From Bryum argenteum (Eukaryota > Streptophyta > Bryopsida > Bryales > Bryaceae): DNA of 64,000 bases. Shown here in pieces: positions 1 through 12,500 of the stretch (positions are counted from its first letter, which is position 1; each line of letters begins with the position of its first letter). Below the pieces are notes generated by a model. That model saw nothing but the letters and a program-made list of their open reading frames with translations. It did not search any database and had not been told where the DNA came from. The translations under genes were made by a program, and so were the position numbers. The DNA lies in assembly GCA_037043015.1 (NCBI GenBank), contig CM073329.1:11982648-12046647 (forward strand). Direction: 5' to 3'.

Positions 1-127
1 AGAGGTGTATAGAAACGGTACATATTGAATGTATCTTATTACGCATTTAATCCATTACTTATATTAACCATGACCAAAAATAAAAAATAAGATATTTACT
101 ACGAGAAGAAATATTCCCTTATTAGTG

Positions 128-260
128 TACCGTTTTCTATAAAGCTCCACGTAAAATTGAGCATCTCCATTCAAAATGGCTAAGGAAACTACGGAGTAGT
201 GGGCACGTTTCACAACGTTAATTGTTTATTTTGAATATCATTCAACAAAATCATTTTCAA
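128..260. repeat. Dispersed repeat, copy 1 (partner at 2402-2540)
   Basis: This stretch and 2402-2540 share an ordered string of blocks: GTACCGTTT, CTCCACGTA, CTCA/TTCAAAAT, a GGCACGTTT block and an AAACCATG block, in the same orientation and with similar spacing. They are diverged copies of one dispersed repeat, about 2.3 kb apart. I see no coding potential and no clear ends. They could be the outer parts of one old element, or two independent copies. Bases 1-590 hold nothing else I can support. Confidence 0.55.
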
Positions 261-589
261 ACCATGAAATTATAAATTTAATTAAACTTCTTCTATCACG
301 TTGGCCCAATTAATATAGAACTTTTATATGATAGAGTCATGTTTTATCAAGTAAAAACAAAGATAACAATCTTATCATATTTCTAATACATTTAATAATA
401 AATGAAATCTAAAACCCCTGAAATCTAAAATTGTGATTTCCCCAACTTAAATTTAATTATTGCTACCCTTGTTTATTTCCAAGCCCAACTTCTTATGTGG
501 CAACAAGGTCAATCTATTTTACAACTAATCTTGACTAGAATGTGGTTACGCCACTGTGAGGTATCGGACATCGAGACAAGTGGGGTGGT

Positions 590-945
590 CAAGAATTTGA
601 CACAGCTGCACGACAACGTTAAGGCGTGTGAGCAGATATTCAAGACGCCCATTCCGGTGGCGTACACGCGGATGACGTCGAGGGTGTTGTCGTTGTGGCA
701 CACCACTATTGTTATGCCCCGTGGGCATATCATCAAGGGTAGGTCGAACAGACACTATATTCACGCCAACCCATAAGGGTATGGTATTCTTCTTCTTGTT
801 GTGGCACATCAAGCTACCATTTACTTTGTGGAATTTGTGTCATTGGCTCACCATTCCAGCTACGTGTTTGAGCGCGTTGGTGCTTTTTCTACATCAACGA
901 AGTGGGGTGCTGATCAAGAAGACTTTCTCCATGTTGGACATGTTG
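590..945 (+). pseudogene. Bestrophin-like (VCCN1-type) chloride channel fragment, decayed
   Basis: The first part, in the frame from 495, reads LHDNVKACEQIFKTPIP then YTRMTSRVLSLWH. The second, in another frame from about 799, reads LWHIKLPFTLW, LTIPATCLSALVLF and KKTFSML. In order these match the plant bestrophin-like thylakoid chloride channel family (known pattern: GACER..RTPIP, YTRHTSRFL, LPFTLW, EEPFSIL). Between them lies about 106 bp flanked by two copies of GTTGTGGCACA (692-702 and 798-808), which shifts the frame. No upstream transmembrane region, start codon or intact C-terminus is visible. It is therefore a broken fragment of a host gene, not a working channel. The family call is fairly secure; its relation to any intact gene elsewhere is unknown. 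Confidence 0.75.
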
Positions 946-1417
946 TTCATGAGCGGGCTCCATTTCTGCTCACGAGCAGTCCTTGCTCCGTGTGCCTCCT
1001 TGTGAGCAGGAGGAGCATGTTGCCATGGTTGTCCCCGATCGAAGAGGTGGTGTAATCCAAAGTGAATTCTAGGAGATGAATGCACGTTGTATTGTAATTG
1101 TCTCAGGGAGTGTTCGTGAAAGTGTAGTTGATTTGTAGGAGTGTTGGTTCAGAAGAATTTTCTCATTTCTAATGTTGGCTGCCAAATCTCTGTACGAGTA
1201 GTGCCTTTATGTACAAGGCAATTCACTCAAAATTGGAAGTAATCAAAGGGCTCATAGCAGCCCAAAGAACCAATTGCAAGATCTTTGTTGATTCTTATTT
1301 CTTCAGCACATTCAAGGATGTTTTCATGTCAAGTGTAAAGAAATCTTGGACTTTGTTGGATGATCACTAGTATTGCAGAGAGGATTGAGTAGACATGAGT
1401 GTGCCTTATGCTCTTAA

Positions 1418-1995
1418 CCCCTAAAGATCCTTGGGTGTTTTTGGGAGCTTAAAACCTCAAAACTCCAATTCTCTACCTCTATGCACTTCAAGGGGTGCGA
1501 AACAATTTTTTTATTCTTTTCTTAACTTCCAACCGTAAGATCTTGTACCTAAGCCAATTTTCAGTATCTGATATAAAAATTGACCGTTGGATGTTTACCA
1601 TTTGAGAGATTATAACATCCAAAGTTTGTTTATGAAGTTTTTTTGGGCATTGTTGATATTATTTTTGACACTTTTGGAGGCTGCCCTTGTAAAATTGGTA
1701 CACTTTTTGACTTGGGGCCCTTTGGAACTTAAGTAGTGATTTGGTCATGAACATATTTCCAAAAAAAAATTTCAAAAAAATACTAAATTTAAACTGCCCC
1801 AGTTTGGCTCGCAAACCAAGAATTGTTGTAGAAGACTCAAAAATTGGAATTTGGCTTTGTAAATTTTACCACATACACTTTGCAGTATAGGGAGCACCCA
1901 TTAAAAAATTTAGGCAAAAATATTACTTTTAACCTATTCATCTAAGCTGCCCAAAATAGCAAAAGCCCGATTTGGTCCTCTTGGATCTTTAGGGG
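1418..1995. mobile_element. TTAA-flanked MITE (piggyBac-like ends), 578 bp
   Basis: The ends are perfect 13-bp inverted repeats: CCCCTAAAGATCC at 1418-1430 and its reverse complement at 1983-1995. TTAA lies directly outside each end (1414-1417 and 1996-1999). A TTAA target duplication and tips starting CCC are hallmarks of piggyBac-type cut-and-paste elements. No transposase is encoded, so this is a non-autonomous copy. Part of its left half recurs in diverged form at about 59303-59600. Family assignment rests only on ends and target site. Confidence 0.75.
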
Positions 1996-1999
1996 TTAA

Positions 2000-4700
2000 C
2001 TTAGGGACCGAGGTGTAATGGGCTAGCGTGAGAGTGATCTTAGTCAACATGAACATTCAAGAGGAACCCTAGTTCCTAGCCGTGTTTTCGAATAGAACAA
2101 AATTGTGCGCGTTTTAGAACGCTTCATTGTTGTGAATGATTTGGAACAAAAGGGGATGGTGCAAATCTTAAAAGTCTAAAACGTATAAGGACTAGGACCG
2201 TTTTAGAACGTATTGACCACAACCGACTGTTTTAGAACGGCTTCGTCACGACTTTACGTTTAGAACAAAAATTAAGTATCGCATCGGTGTTTTTATGCAT
2301 TAGAACTAATGTGCTCAATAGAGACAATTGACTTTGACCAAGCAAAATGACTTTATGATAAAGTATGATTTAAATTAAAACGAGTATTCACATCCAAAAA
2401 CGTACCGTTTCTACGGAGGTCTCCACGTAGCTTTGCATAGAATTAGGCAAATATCTCCCACTCAAAATTACGTAAAAGGGAGGCACGTTTTGCAACAATG
2501 TTTTCATTTTTTATCGACACAAACATCAATTTGAAACCATGGAAGAATGCATTTTATTAATAACCATCTACCAAGTTGATAAAATCAACATAAAATATTC
2601 TCTGTATATTTTTGCTTGTCATGTCTCTAGAAAGCCATGTCCATCCACTTCACATATTGGGTTTGGATTTTTCTATCTTTTTATTTCTTCTTTCTATATA
2701 ATAATTGAAATTGATCTTGTCATGGTCAAACCCATGGAGTCCCATTGTGATAAAGTCTCGTGGTTTTAAAATTCAATATCAAACAAGTAGTGTTAAGAAG
2801 AATCGTATCATGCTAAAAACTTCTTTTAACACATATAAATGTCACCATCTATTATAAGATAACGTGCATGTTCAAGCATAAAATCACCACGGTCATTCAC
2901 AATTTGGATCTAAAATGAGAAACTTTCCCAGCATGTTTTGAAACGTGCCAACACCAAGTTACGCACAGCTCAAAGCCCTCAAGCATTCAAATACACTCAA
3001 AACCCTCACGCATTTAAATACGCTTGGAAGTCAGTGCGTTCCAAAATGCTGCAAAAATCCTCACTCGTGCATTCAAAAACACACACCCCACCCATACGTT
3101 CCAAAACGTGCTAATCCTCACTTGTTTTAGTACTTACAAAATCCTCAAGCATTCTAAAATACGCGCAATCCCTATGCGTTCGAAAACCACACTTCCTACA
3201 CATGACAGATGTGTCAATCCGAACGTGTACTAAAATGTCGTAACCTTTGCTTTCTACAACGCCCACAATCCCCTACAAGGTCTATAAGGCACATAGTCCC
3301 ACATGCTCCAAAACTCACCAATCTCCACACGTGAATAATTTCGTAGTCAAAAATTTGGCCCAATCCATCAAATTGGTATTTAGAATTTGCACATTATCAG
3401 AGGCTATTCACTTTTTGTTCACAATCGAAAATTCTAATTAATTATTATGGCATCTAATAAAAGATTATAAGTTATGATGATTGAGTAGAAGTAGTGCCTA
3501 TGTAAATAAAATTTACACAAGCTAGTGTAGAGATGAAAATAAAATCTTCATAAAAGTTGTATTCGTCCAATATGACATGCTACAAGGAACATATGACATG
3601 CTACAAGGAACATATCCCTAACGTATATTCTATTTTACCTCTACAATAGCACTTAAGTTTGGATATATTTGGTATCTTTCACCTAATTTATAATACACCT
3701 AGACACAAATGGGTAATCACCAACGTCATTTCTTTTACTTTTTTAATTTTTAACAAAAAAAAACATAATGGTGCTATAATTATGCAAACAAATTATGCTT
3801 CATAATTTCAAAAACGAAACATATTGGTACTCATACAAGAATACAAGATTTTACCATTTTCACTACAATGTGGAAATTTTATTAACAAACCTACAACAAT
3901 CGAAAAAATTTCCTCCTAGAAAATGTCAACACCCAAATAACAAATAAAAGTGAAATTCAATTAAGCTTTTCCCTAGATCATGTATATTTCATTTCTTTCA
4001 GATAGAAATATCATTGTAAACCCAACACCAAAATTATTTGAAGCAAAAACCTTCCAACTAAGAAGTTGTTCTTATTCATCTCAATTCCCTAAATTTCCTT
4101 ATTGCAAAACGGTCTAAGTCACAAAATTTGAACTTCCTCTAGATTAAGCTCAAAAAATCTCAATCTAAGCATTATCTAAAAGATTCAACCGTAAAATCTC
4201 AAAGTTCACTTGACATTCTTCTCACATACCAAATTTGAACCGTTCATTCTTCCTTGTCTGTAAGATTATAATGATCAAAGTTGGCTGAGTTTTTCTCTTG
4301 CGGGAACCTCCGAAACCCGTTTCGGGTTTTAGGGAAAGTTAGGGGTTAATGCAGAGTATGCCATGGTACATAATGTGAATGATATATCACGGGATTTTAA
4401 TTCATGTAATAATTCCAAATCATTGTATGAATGTATCTTTGGATTTCTTATGTTTGTTTTTGCTCAAAGAGCTTAAAATAAAAAATAAAATATAAAAAAA
4501 GAGTTTTTTGCAAAAGACATGTTGTAGGAATGTTTGGTTGAATTTCTCATGAAATATTTACTACCAAAGAAAAACTTGGTCACAGAAGAAAAAAAAAGCC
4601 CTGCATGACACCGCCCACTCCTTCCCCAAAAAAAAAACTATATTTTTAGCACGGAAAATCTAGTTACCAGTGCAAGCAATTTTTGTGCATGAGGAAAATT
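2000..4700. other. Gene-free repeat-rich stretch
   Basis: No coding region is supported here. At about 2110-2262 the motif GTTTTAGAACG or a near form recurs four times. Positions 2402-2540 are the second copy of the dispersed repeat at 128-260. At 2935-3240 a degenerate unit built on GTTCCAAAACG and CCTCACGCATT recurs several times, creating short meaningless open frames. At 4341-4349 AGGGGTTAA looks like one end of the TTAA family, without a visible partner. The rest is AT-rich sequence in which I see nothing specific. Confidence 0.6.
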
Positions 4701-4717
4701 AGTATAAAGCTAGAGTA

Positions 4718-5159
4718 AGGTAGGAGTCGTGAAAACCGTCCAACCCCAAAAACCGCACAGTAGGTTTATGGGTAGGGTCTGTAAAACCGTCCGTTCATGG
4801 TAAACTGACAGGTTTTGGGAACCATCCACTGTTTTTAGCTCCCACCATGCATGCTGAACGGTTTTAGACAACTTCTATGTCGGTTCCTGAACCTATTTTA
4901 ATTCATTTTGGGACATTCAATCCACAGTTTTCGGAATACAACCTTGCAAAAAAGCCAACACTCTATGTTCGGGTAGTGGGACTCCTAAGACTCGAGATTC
5001 AAAAATTCATAGGAAATTATAGGATTACTCAAAAAATGTTTTTTTTTTTGGGGATGGATTTGCACTAGCTTTGCAGACCATGGAAAAATAATTAAAATTT
5101 TACACCACTATTCCAAGTATGCAAAGCTGAAATTCAGACGGTTTTCACCACTCCTACCT
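4718..5159. mobile_element. TA-flanked MITE, 442 bp
   Basis: Terminal inverted repeats of 22 bp with one mismatch (AGGTAGGAGTCGTGAAAACC at the left, AGGTAGGAGTGGTGAAAACC read inward from the right) are bounded by TA dinucleotides at 4716-4717 and 5160-5161. A TA duplication fits the Tc1/mariner (Stowaway) group. There is no transposase. Inside, ACGGTTTTAGAC and similar strings echo the inner part of the terminal repeat. Confidence 0.75.
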
Positions 5160-6599
5160 TAAGTGGAATCATGATGTTTGGACTCTTCAATAGTGAGTTA
5201 TGAATTTTTGAACTAGGAAATATAGGTATTCCTAAAATGGTGCCCTAAAGTGACACCTGATAATGTTTGCAGTGAGTACATGACATTGATGTATGGAGAA
5301 ACTATTATGTACCCCTGAGTGAAGACTATACAAACTATCAACACTCTGCCATTATTGACTGTTTACTGTTGTACTATAGACAGGAGTAACGTGCTATTGT
5401 AGGTGGCAGACCCCTCCACGTGGAACATTTCCAACAAGATCATTTAGTCATGAGGGCCTTCACAAAACATATCAAGGATTTTGTCTTTTCTAATTCTGAC
5501 ATGCAAATAAAAAAAACAATTTTTTTTTCTGTACATCAGCCTTCACGCCAATCACATCTATTTAGAATCTACTGTGTCATATCCGACTATGCTAACCCAC
5601 AATCACAATTGACCTCTCACACTTCAGACTTGAGAATGAGAATGAGAATTGTTCTTCCACCAGATAATTTACCGAATAAGCCAAAAGAATGGTCTTCATA
5701 ACCTTGAGAAGTTGGTATGATAATTGATGTATTTATGAGAGAGGGGGGGGGGGGGTAACTATAGAACTAGGACTGTAGAATTTCAAGACGTGGGGTGGAT
5801 ACAAGCAGTTACAAGCAGCCGCTGGTGATCCTTCAAATCTCCATCCTCGAAGCCTACTAATCCCCACCCTGGACCAATTCAGAAAAAATGCGTTAAAATT
5901 CTTTCAGAGAAAGTTCAGCCACCTTCTCTTCAATCTCTAGTTTTGTAAAAGGTTGATTCTTGGGGCTGATGAGCATGGTATGGTTGCTGATATGCTTCAT
6001 TAAGGCTTGCTTCTACTGTATCATTTTAGCACTCTGCCGCAGTTTACTCCATGTCTTTGAGAAGAAAGTAGGGTTCGGAAATTAAAATCATTGATGCGTA
6101 TGAAAGTCCAGGAGATCATATATCGGCTGCATGGAGATCTGCTCAGAACCAGATTAAAGGTGAGGACGAAATTTCAAGAAAAGATTACTCTAAGCTCCAC
6201 AGAGCATCTCAATAAGCGATTGTGAGCGTACCTCGCTGTTTGACATCAGGCCATTAGACCTCTGATTAAGCTGGTGCATCAAAAGATCTTGGCATGGCTC
6301 TACAAGGCAGGGCAATCTCACGTAAAGATTGGCAGCAGAACGTTGAGCTTAGGTGTGGAGCGTAAGCTGAAAAGATATACTGCAAACAAGCCTGGATATT
6401 CAAGAGTAATCTGCATTGCACTTCGAAAGAGCATGGATACAACTGCGAGATAAATTCCTGTACAAAACTAAAGTCCTGAGATAATGTCATTTCTGAAGTG
6501 ATCAGCCTCCTCTTGCACCTTGTACGGGTGAATTTTTCAAATCCTTGATATAACATAGTTCCTGTGCCTCCATCAAAGCTTTGACTTCATACCAGGATA
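5160..6599. other. Intergenic stretch and probable 3' region of the PPR gene
   Basis: No convincing coding region. A run of about thirteen G lies near 5741-5755. The segment from about 6000 to 6599 follows the stop of the minus-strand PPR gene and is its likely 3' untranslated region; the 96-codon open frame on the minus strand at 6266-6556 shows no family resemblance. Confidence 0.5.
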
Positions 6600-9500
6600 T
6601 TAGACTCGAGTATTTGCGGCATGAGCTGATGCATTAGATGGGTAGAAACGGCCGCTTGTGCTCAGCATCCGCCTTATCTGACCTACACCCGCCATGTCTT
6701 TCACTTGATGGCATGCTTTGAGAATAGCCCTGCACATTAACAATGAAGGTTCCGTAAGAGTCTTATGGAAGAGATTTTAGTGTTTCGAAAAATGCAAACA
6801 AATTGTATACAGTGCAATTAGCCTGTCGAAGCCAAACCAGTTTTTAAAGATTAATTGCGTCACAGCTGGATTCATATTTCTCGATTCAGAACCGCAGTGA
6901 CAGGGAAACACGAGGATCGAGAAAGCAACTTGAATTTGCAGACTGCTACATGCTTTTCCGGGTGAAGGTTTTGAAATCAAGGCAATAGAAGAGTATACGA
7001 CGTTGAGGATATACAAAGGGTGCTAAATCTTGTACCTGAGCACAGCAGAATCGAGTTCCAGTCGATCTTGCGCCACTTCGTCCAAAAGCTCTTGAGTGCG
7101 GCCTTCAAAATGGCCCAGAGTCGCCAACGCTTGAACGCGAGACACCCACATTCTCACATCTGGCGCCACGCCTGCCGTTCTCATCCGTTGCCACAGGGTC
7201 TCCACTCGCTCTCCCTTATAGAAGCAATTAAAGGGTCAGTGCATATGACCAGATGCATGTTGGATTTGCATCGGAAGAAAGAATGCTAGATGGGACGATC
7301 TGGAGAAGAACTTTAAACTTTCTACCGTGAAATATCCTGGAATGGAAGAGACTGAAAAGCAGAATGAGAAATAGCGTCTCCAACAAAGCAGCTGTCAACC
7401 AAGGGCCCTGCAAAGGTAACATGCACATAAACTACTTTTTCACATGCCTCCCATTCATTTATAAGTCAAGCACACCTTCTGAAGCCTGAGGCAAGCTTCC
7501 ATCAATGATCCGTATACAAAACTTGTTGCCTGCATACCAAACTGCACAATGTGACCACAATATTTGATTAGCATCCTACTCAGCCTAATAGTGCATGAGC
7601 CATACCCCCTTCCTATTTACGAGCTACCAAAGAGATACTCGTTATATTCAAGCTTATACAGTGACATTGCATACATGTGGGCCACATGATTACCAGGCAA
7701 TTGGAAGCTTCGACTGACTGCATTGCCCTTTCAAGACGCTGGATCTTTCTTTCTTGAGCGAGGTCTTCGAGATCTTTCTCGCTTGAACTTGCTTGAGGTT
7801 GCGGGGTACCAGCTGAAGGCTTACGGACGGCCAAAACCCCAGTATCCTCAGGTATTTGCAAGGGGGTCTGAACATCAGCGCACAGCTGGCGAATGACATT
7901 GGTCATGGCTCTACAGTCAATAGACGAAAATATGTCATGAATAACCCTGGGAATGTTTTTTCAGGAACATGCAAGGTTAAAACAGCTAGATCCCTAGTCG
8001 CCATATGAGTTTAAAGTTTGTTAAAGATGCCAATGTGTTCGTTCTGACACAATCATCTCAAAGGTTCAACAATCTGAAGCGTGACTCGGGCCTCCAGCTC
8101 CAATAGCGAGAACATATGTTGCAAGAGTGTTATCCGACATAGAGCACTGACATACCCAGGCTTCATCCGTATTCCAGCAACAGCCAAGTCTTCGACAATT
8201 GAAGCAGTGCTTGTGAGAGTAAATTCACCATTCTTGTCTCCGGGGACACCGCCATCCACTCCTGTGCCTTCAAGCCCCTACAAATGTGCACGAACTAATG
8301 CTCAGGGACTAACACCTACATTTCTGAGGGAGCTTCCGGAACATGTATCATTAGTGATTAATAACCCTTGCCAAGTCTGTTAAGTCCAAGTAACCTTCTT
8401 GAAAAATGCCACTACATCAAGCCATTGACCTCACCGCAATGAGAGCCCCAACAAGAGCAGCATCGACTGTATCCAAAAGCATTCGCTGTAGCGGGTCCTT
8501 GCCATCCTCCTCCGTTGCAGGCGAAAGATTTTCTAGTCTCATCTTTTCATAAATATTCATAGCTCGCTCACCATCTCCGCACCTTCATGGACGTGCATAA
8601 CAAATTGTTAACTCTTGAATTGAACTTTCCAACAGATAGTCTATTTAGCTAGGAGATCAGCTAGATTCAACACTGCTTACTTTCATAAAAAGCGGGCAAA
8701 AGCACTGCGTTAATCTAATTCAAATTGGCTGATGGAATTGTACTACATTAAAAGATTACGAAGGAATAACTCGTTAAAATAGAATACAAATCCTAGTTCT
8801 AATTATGTATCTTTAAAACGAGCGTCAAAAATGATTGCAGGTTTCTTTGCCAACTTACTTTACAAAGACTGAGAGTGCAGACTCGTATACCATCCTGCAG
8901 AGGTAAGAACCGCACGAGAACGAAGCATGCGTCAGCAATTACGTGAGGCGGCTATTTTGAAGACAATGATAAAAGAGCAACAAATTCAATTATCAGGATG
9001 TCATCTATTTTTCATAAATCAGAGGACAAGGAGGGAAGAAACGAAAGAAGGGAGTTAAAACCATGCCTGTCTGCAGCAGTTCCATCTGCTTCCATGTTAT
9101 CCAGAATGCGAATAATTTCTGCAGACGCCTGGGTCAAACAAGACAATTCGAGTTTGAGTATTCCATAAGTAGATTGACGAATTTTGATAATTGAGCTATC
9201 TATAACATGTCTATTTATACATCCCCGTTTCTTCAAAGTGCAATCCGTTCCGCTCGTAGGAGTGTTTGAATTTGAAACACCTACCTGGAATGGATTTTGT
9301 TCTGCTCTTGCAATGGATGCACTTATAACTGACTGCCAAGTATGCAAACCAAGCCCACGAATTCCTCCTCGCCGAAGCTCAGCAGCCACATCTGCAAAAC
9401 TACCGCACTTCAAGCTCACAGGAAGAAATTGGAGAGCTTAAAAGCCATCAATATTGGTCAGATTCGAGGTACGATAGTAATGGATGGACACCAATGACTT

Positions 9501-12500
9501 CCACGAACAATTCACCTCGTATAAGCCACACCTTGAAAAATGAATGGGAGACACTAATGACTTCCAATAACTTGAAGAATGTTTAAGATTGGTCCTAACC
9601 AAAAATAACACTTTCGAGGCAAGATATTGACCGATGTTTAACCAAGACAAGCCGACGAGGTTGAGAGATATGAAATAATTTACCGAGTGCAACATGAATG
9701 CCAGGAGTATGGGCTAACTTCCGGACCATTGCTCCAGCGGCCTCTCTGGTCGGCGACAATCCTGGAGAAATCAAACATGCAGAAAAAATCAGGCTATCAG
9801 CAAGCATGCAGAAACGAGGAGAAGCAAATCGGACAAATAAGAAAAATTTTGGTATATAAAAACTGACTTTTAGAGATAATATACCTGCTGCGGCCATATC
9901 AGCCAAAAATTGATCCAGCTTTCCTGCAGGTGCAGCGGCTATACATTCTCTCAGCAGCGCTGCATCCACGCTCTGCATGTTCACCAAGACACCACGTGAG
10001 CTAAAAACAGTTTCTAAAGACTAGCTCTAGATTTGCAGACCTCCTAGACTAGGTGGCAAAGTATTTACCCTACAGAAGCAAAGTATGTGATTGAGGAATA
10101 AAGCTTGACTTCTACTCTTGAGAATACTAGAAATCAGCAAGTGCTAGTAATAATCGAATGAAATAGATAATTTCCGTAGAAAAAGAATGAATTTTGTATA
10201 TTAAAATGATAATGATTAAAACCCTTCATACTGCTTCTTGTTAAATATAGAGGATAAGGAAGAGAGCAAATGCTACAATCAGTTGCTCGTACTAAAACCA
10301 GATAATGTGGGATATTACCTTCACAAGAACCTCTGGGACGGTCATAGCGGGGGGAAAACCTGCAGCATTCATCTTCTCAAGCATTTCCAGGGCCAAACCT
10401 CCTTCTCCGCAGTGAACGTACGCATACACAGCGCACCGATGGGTCTACAAAAGAACAAACAGGCCTAAAAATCTTAGCTCATAAAGGTTCACAAGCGAAA
10501 AGGTCGAAGACAACAGGAGTACTCTGAAGAAACTATCCAATCCATTAAGATGCGTTACACACAGATGATCATCATGACTAAACTTCTCGTTGGCCGGATC
10601 TCCATTCCGCTCCTTTTCTTTCATATCTCATACTCTCAAGTTCCGTAATAAATACATGTTGAATCGAAGACCCACTCAAAGCTGAATGATTGAAAGGCTT
10701 CTAAGACAAAGAAATGAATAAACTTGAAAGATCAAATCAGAGGTGGTTGAAGGATGGTAAACTAACAATTTCGTCATGTGAACAGCCAGATGATTTCATA
10801 TCTTGTAGCACATTGTGCACTATAGTCTTGTCCCGAAGTAGCCCTGCCGCTCGCTTCTCAAACGTAACAGAGTCCAACAGAAACTCAATTAGAGAATATG
10901 GAATAGTATGACAAATCCGAAGTCATTCACTTTATCAACGAGGTACTCTCATATAAACCAGAAACGACGAAGACACAGCGATTTCTCTTAAGCAATGTGA
11001 GGTAACACCCAAAACCATGGCCTTAAAACGCCCTTCGGAGTAAGAGACCAAGAAACCTTAAGCCTGTGCTAAACCCCAAACTCAGTGAATTTCTCATCAT
11101 GAAACATCATACATCACGCCGCACACAAGAAACTAAAGTGCATAGAGATGTGCGGGTAGGTGCATGTGACAATGCAGAGAATTATGATGATCCAAACATG
11201 ATTGATTTCCATGCACAGAAACTACTGGAGAAAGTAGGGGAGATAAGGATCAAAACACGGAGATATGATTTCAACACACTAAAATTGGTGAATTTGAACG
11301 TAAGTACCAGTAAAGTTGCAAATGTGGTCGCATCAGGCTTGAGTCTATAGCGTGGCAGTTCCTTGGCAAGACCTATTGCACGAAGCATGCCACGACCTCG
11401 TATACAAGCGTCCATCGCTGTATTGTACGATATAATACAAGGTTTCACACCTGCCAAAGCAGCATCTCCTCTGCGTATTAGGAGAACAACACGTCTGATG
11501 ACAGAAAAAACTAAGCTGAAGCACCCGGTAACGTATGGGATAGGTATGCATAAACATTCAACTATGCCAATTACAAGTCGTCGTCAGGTAACCTTAAATA
11601 AGTCACTTGAGGAAGGATAATGTTCACCTTTCCGCTGCATCGTTCTCAAGACAACAATAGCACCATTAGCATCTCGGCATCGCGCATGTGCTTTCAATAA
11701 AGTGTTGTAACTCTCCCTTGACAATCTCAATTTTCGGGTCTCCATCTCAGTAACAATAATGTTGCACGTTTCAACGTCCCCAATATTTGCGTATGCTGCG
11801 AATATATCAAAAAACATGTTCAGATGAAGTTTAGCTTCTTTGCATGCCTAGTGGCATACGACGAAAAGCAAGGGCAGATAGTTCAAGAACCAACCATAAG
11901 AGGATGACATTCTCAAATATCAAATGGGTATGTTCACTACAATAGGGGTCCAGAGAAATGGATGAAGAAGCAGAGCATGAGACTCACAACATACCATCAA
12001 GAAGAGAATTGAAAGTGAACAATGTACAAGGTACATCTTTCGCGGCCATTTCCTGCCAGAGATCACGTACTGCACCGAGCTGGCCAGCTCGCCCATAACA
12101 CCTGATTGCGCCACTGCCCACACATGCAACCAATATTACTTATAAGCCAGTTCTAGAGGTCGAGCTCTGAAATTTCAGATAAATCTTGCAAATTTGTTTA
12201 AATCAACAGAGTAATCATATTTGGACGGTAGGTGGAGACCACAAAGAATACAGCATACCATCAAGTTACGACAAGCGCTGTACATTTTGAGTGGTCAATA
12301 TATATGCTCTATTTGGGTTCAAATCAGAGATGTCCTATTGTGCTTATAATTTTTTCCGTTGGTAACTTACGAAAGACCTAATGATTAATCAGAACTGAAC
12401 CAATAGAAGTATGATTTTGCAAGTCAATACATAATCGTGTGAGCTCAAGAACCAGAATTTGAATCAACAGGGTAGGGATCTCTCGTTACCAGTATGTCCG

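Noticed and set aside
2935-3441. Short plus-strand frames rich in Thr, Pro and His
   Set aside because: They arise from a degenerate CAAAACG/CCTCACG repeat and show no domain.
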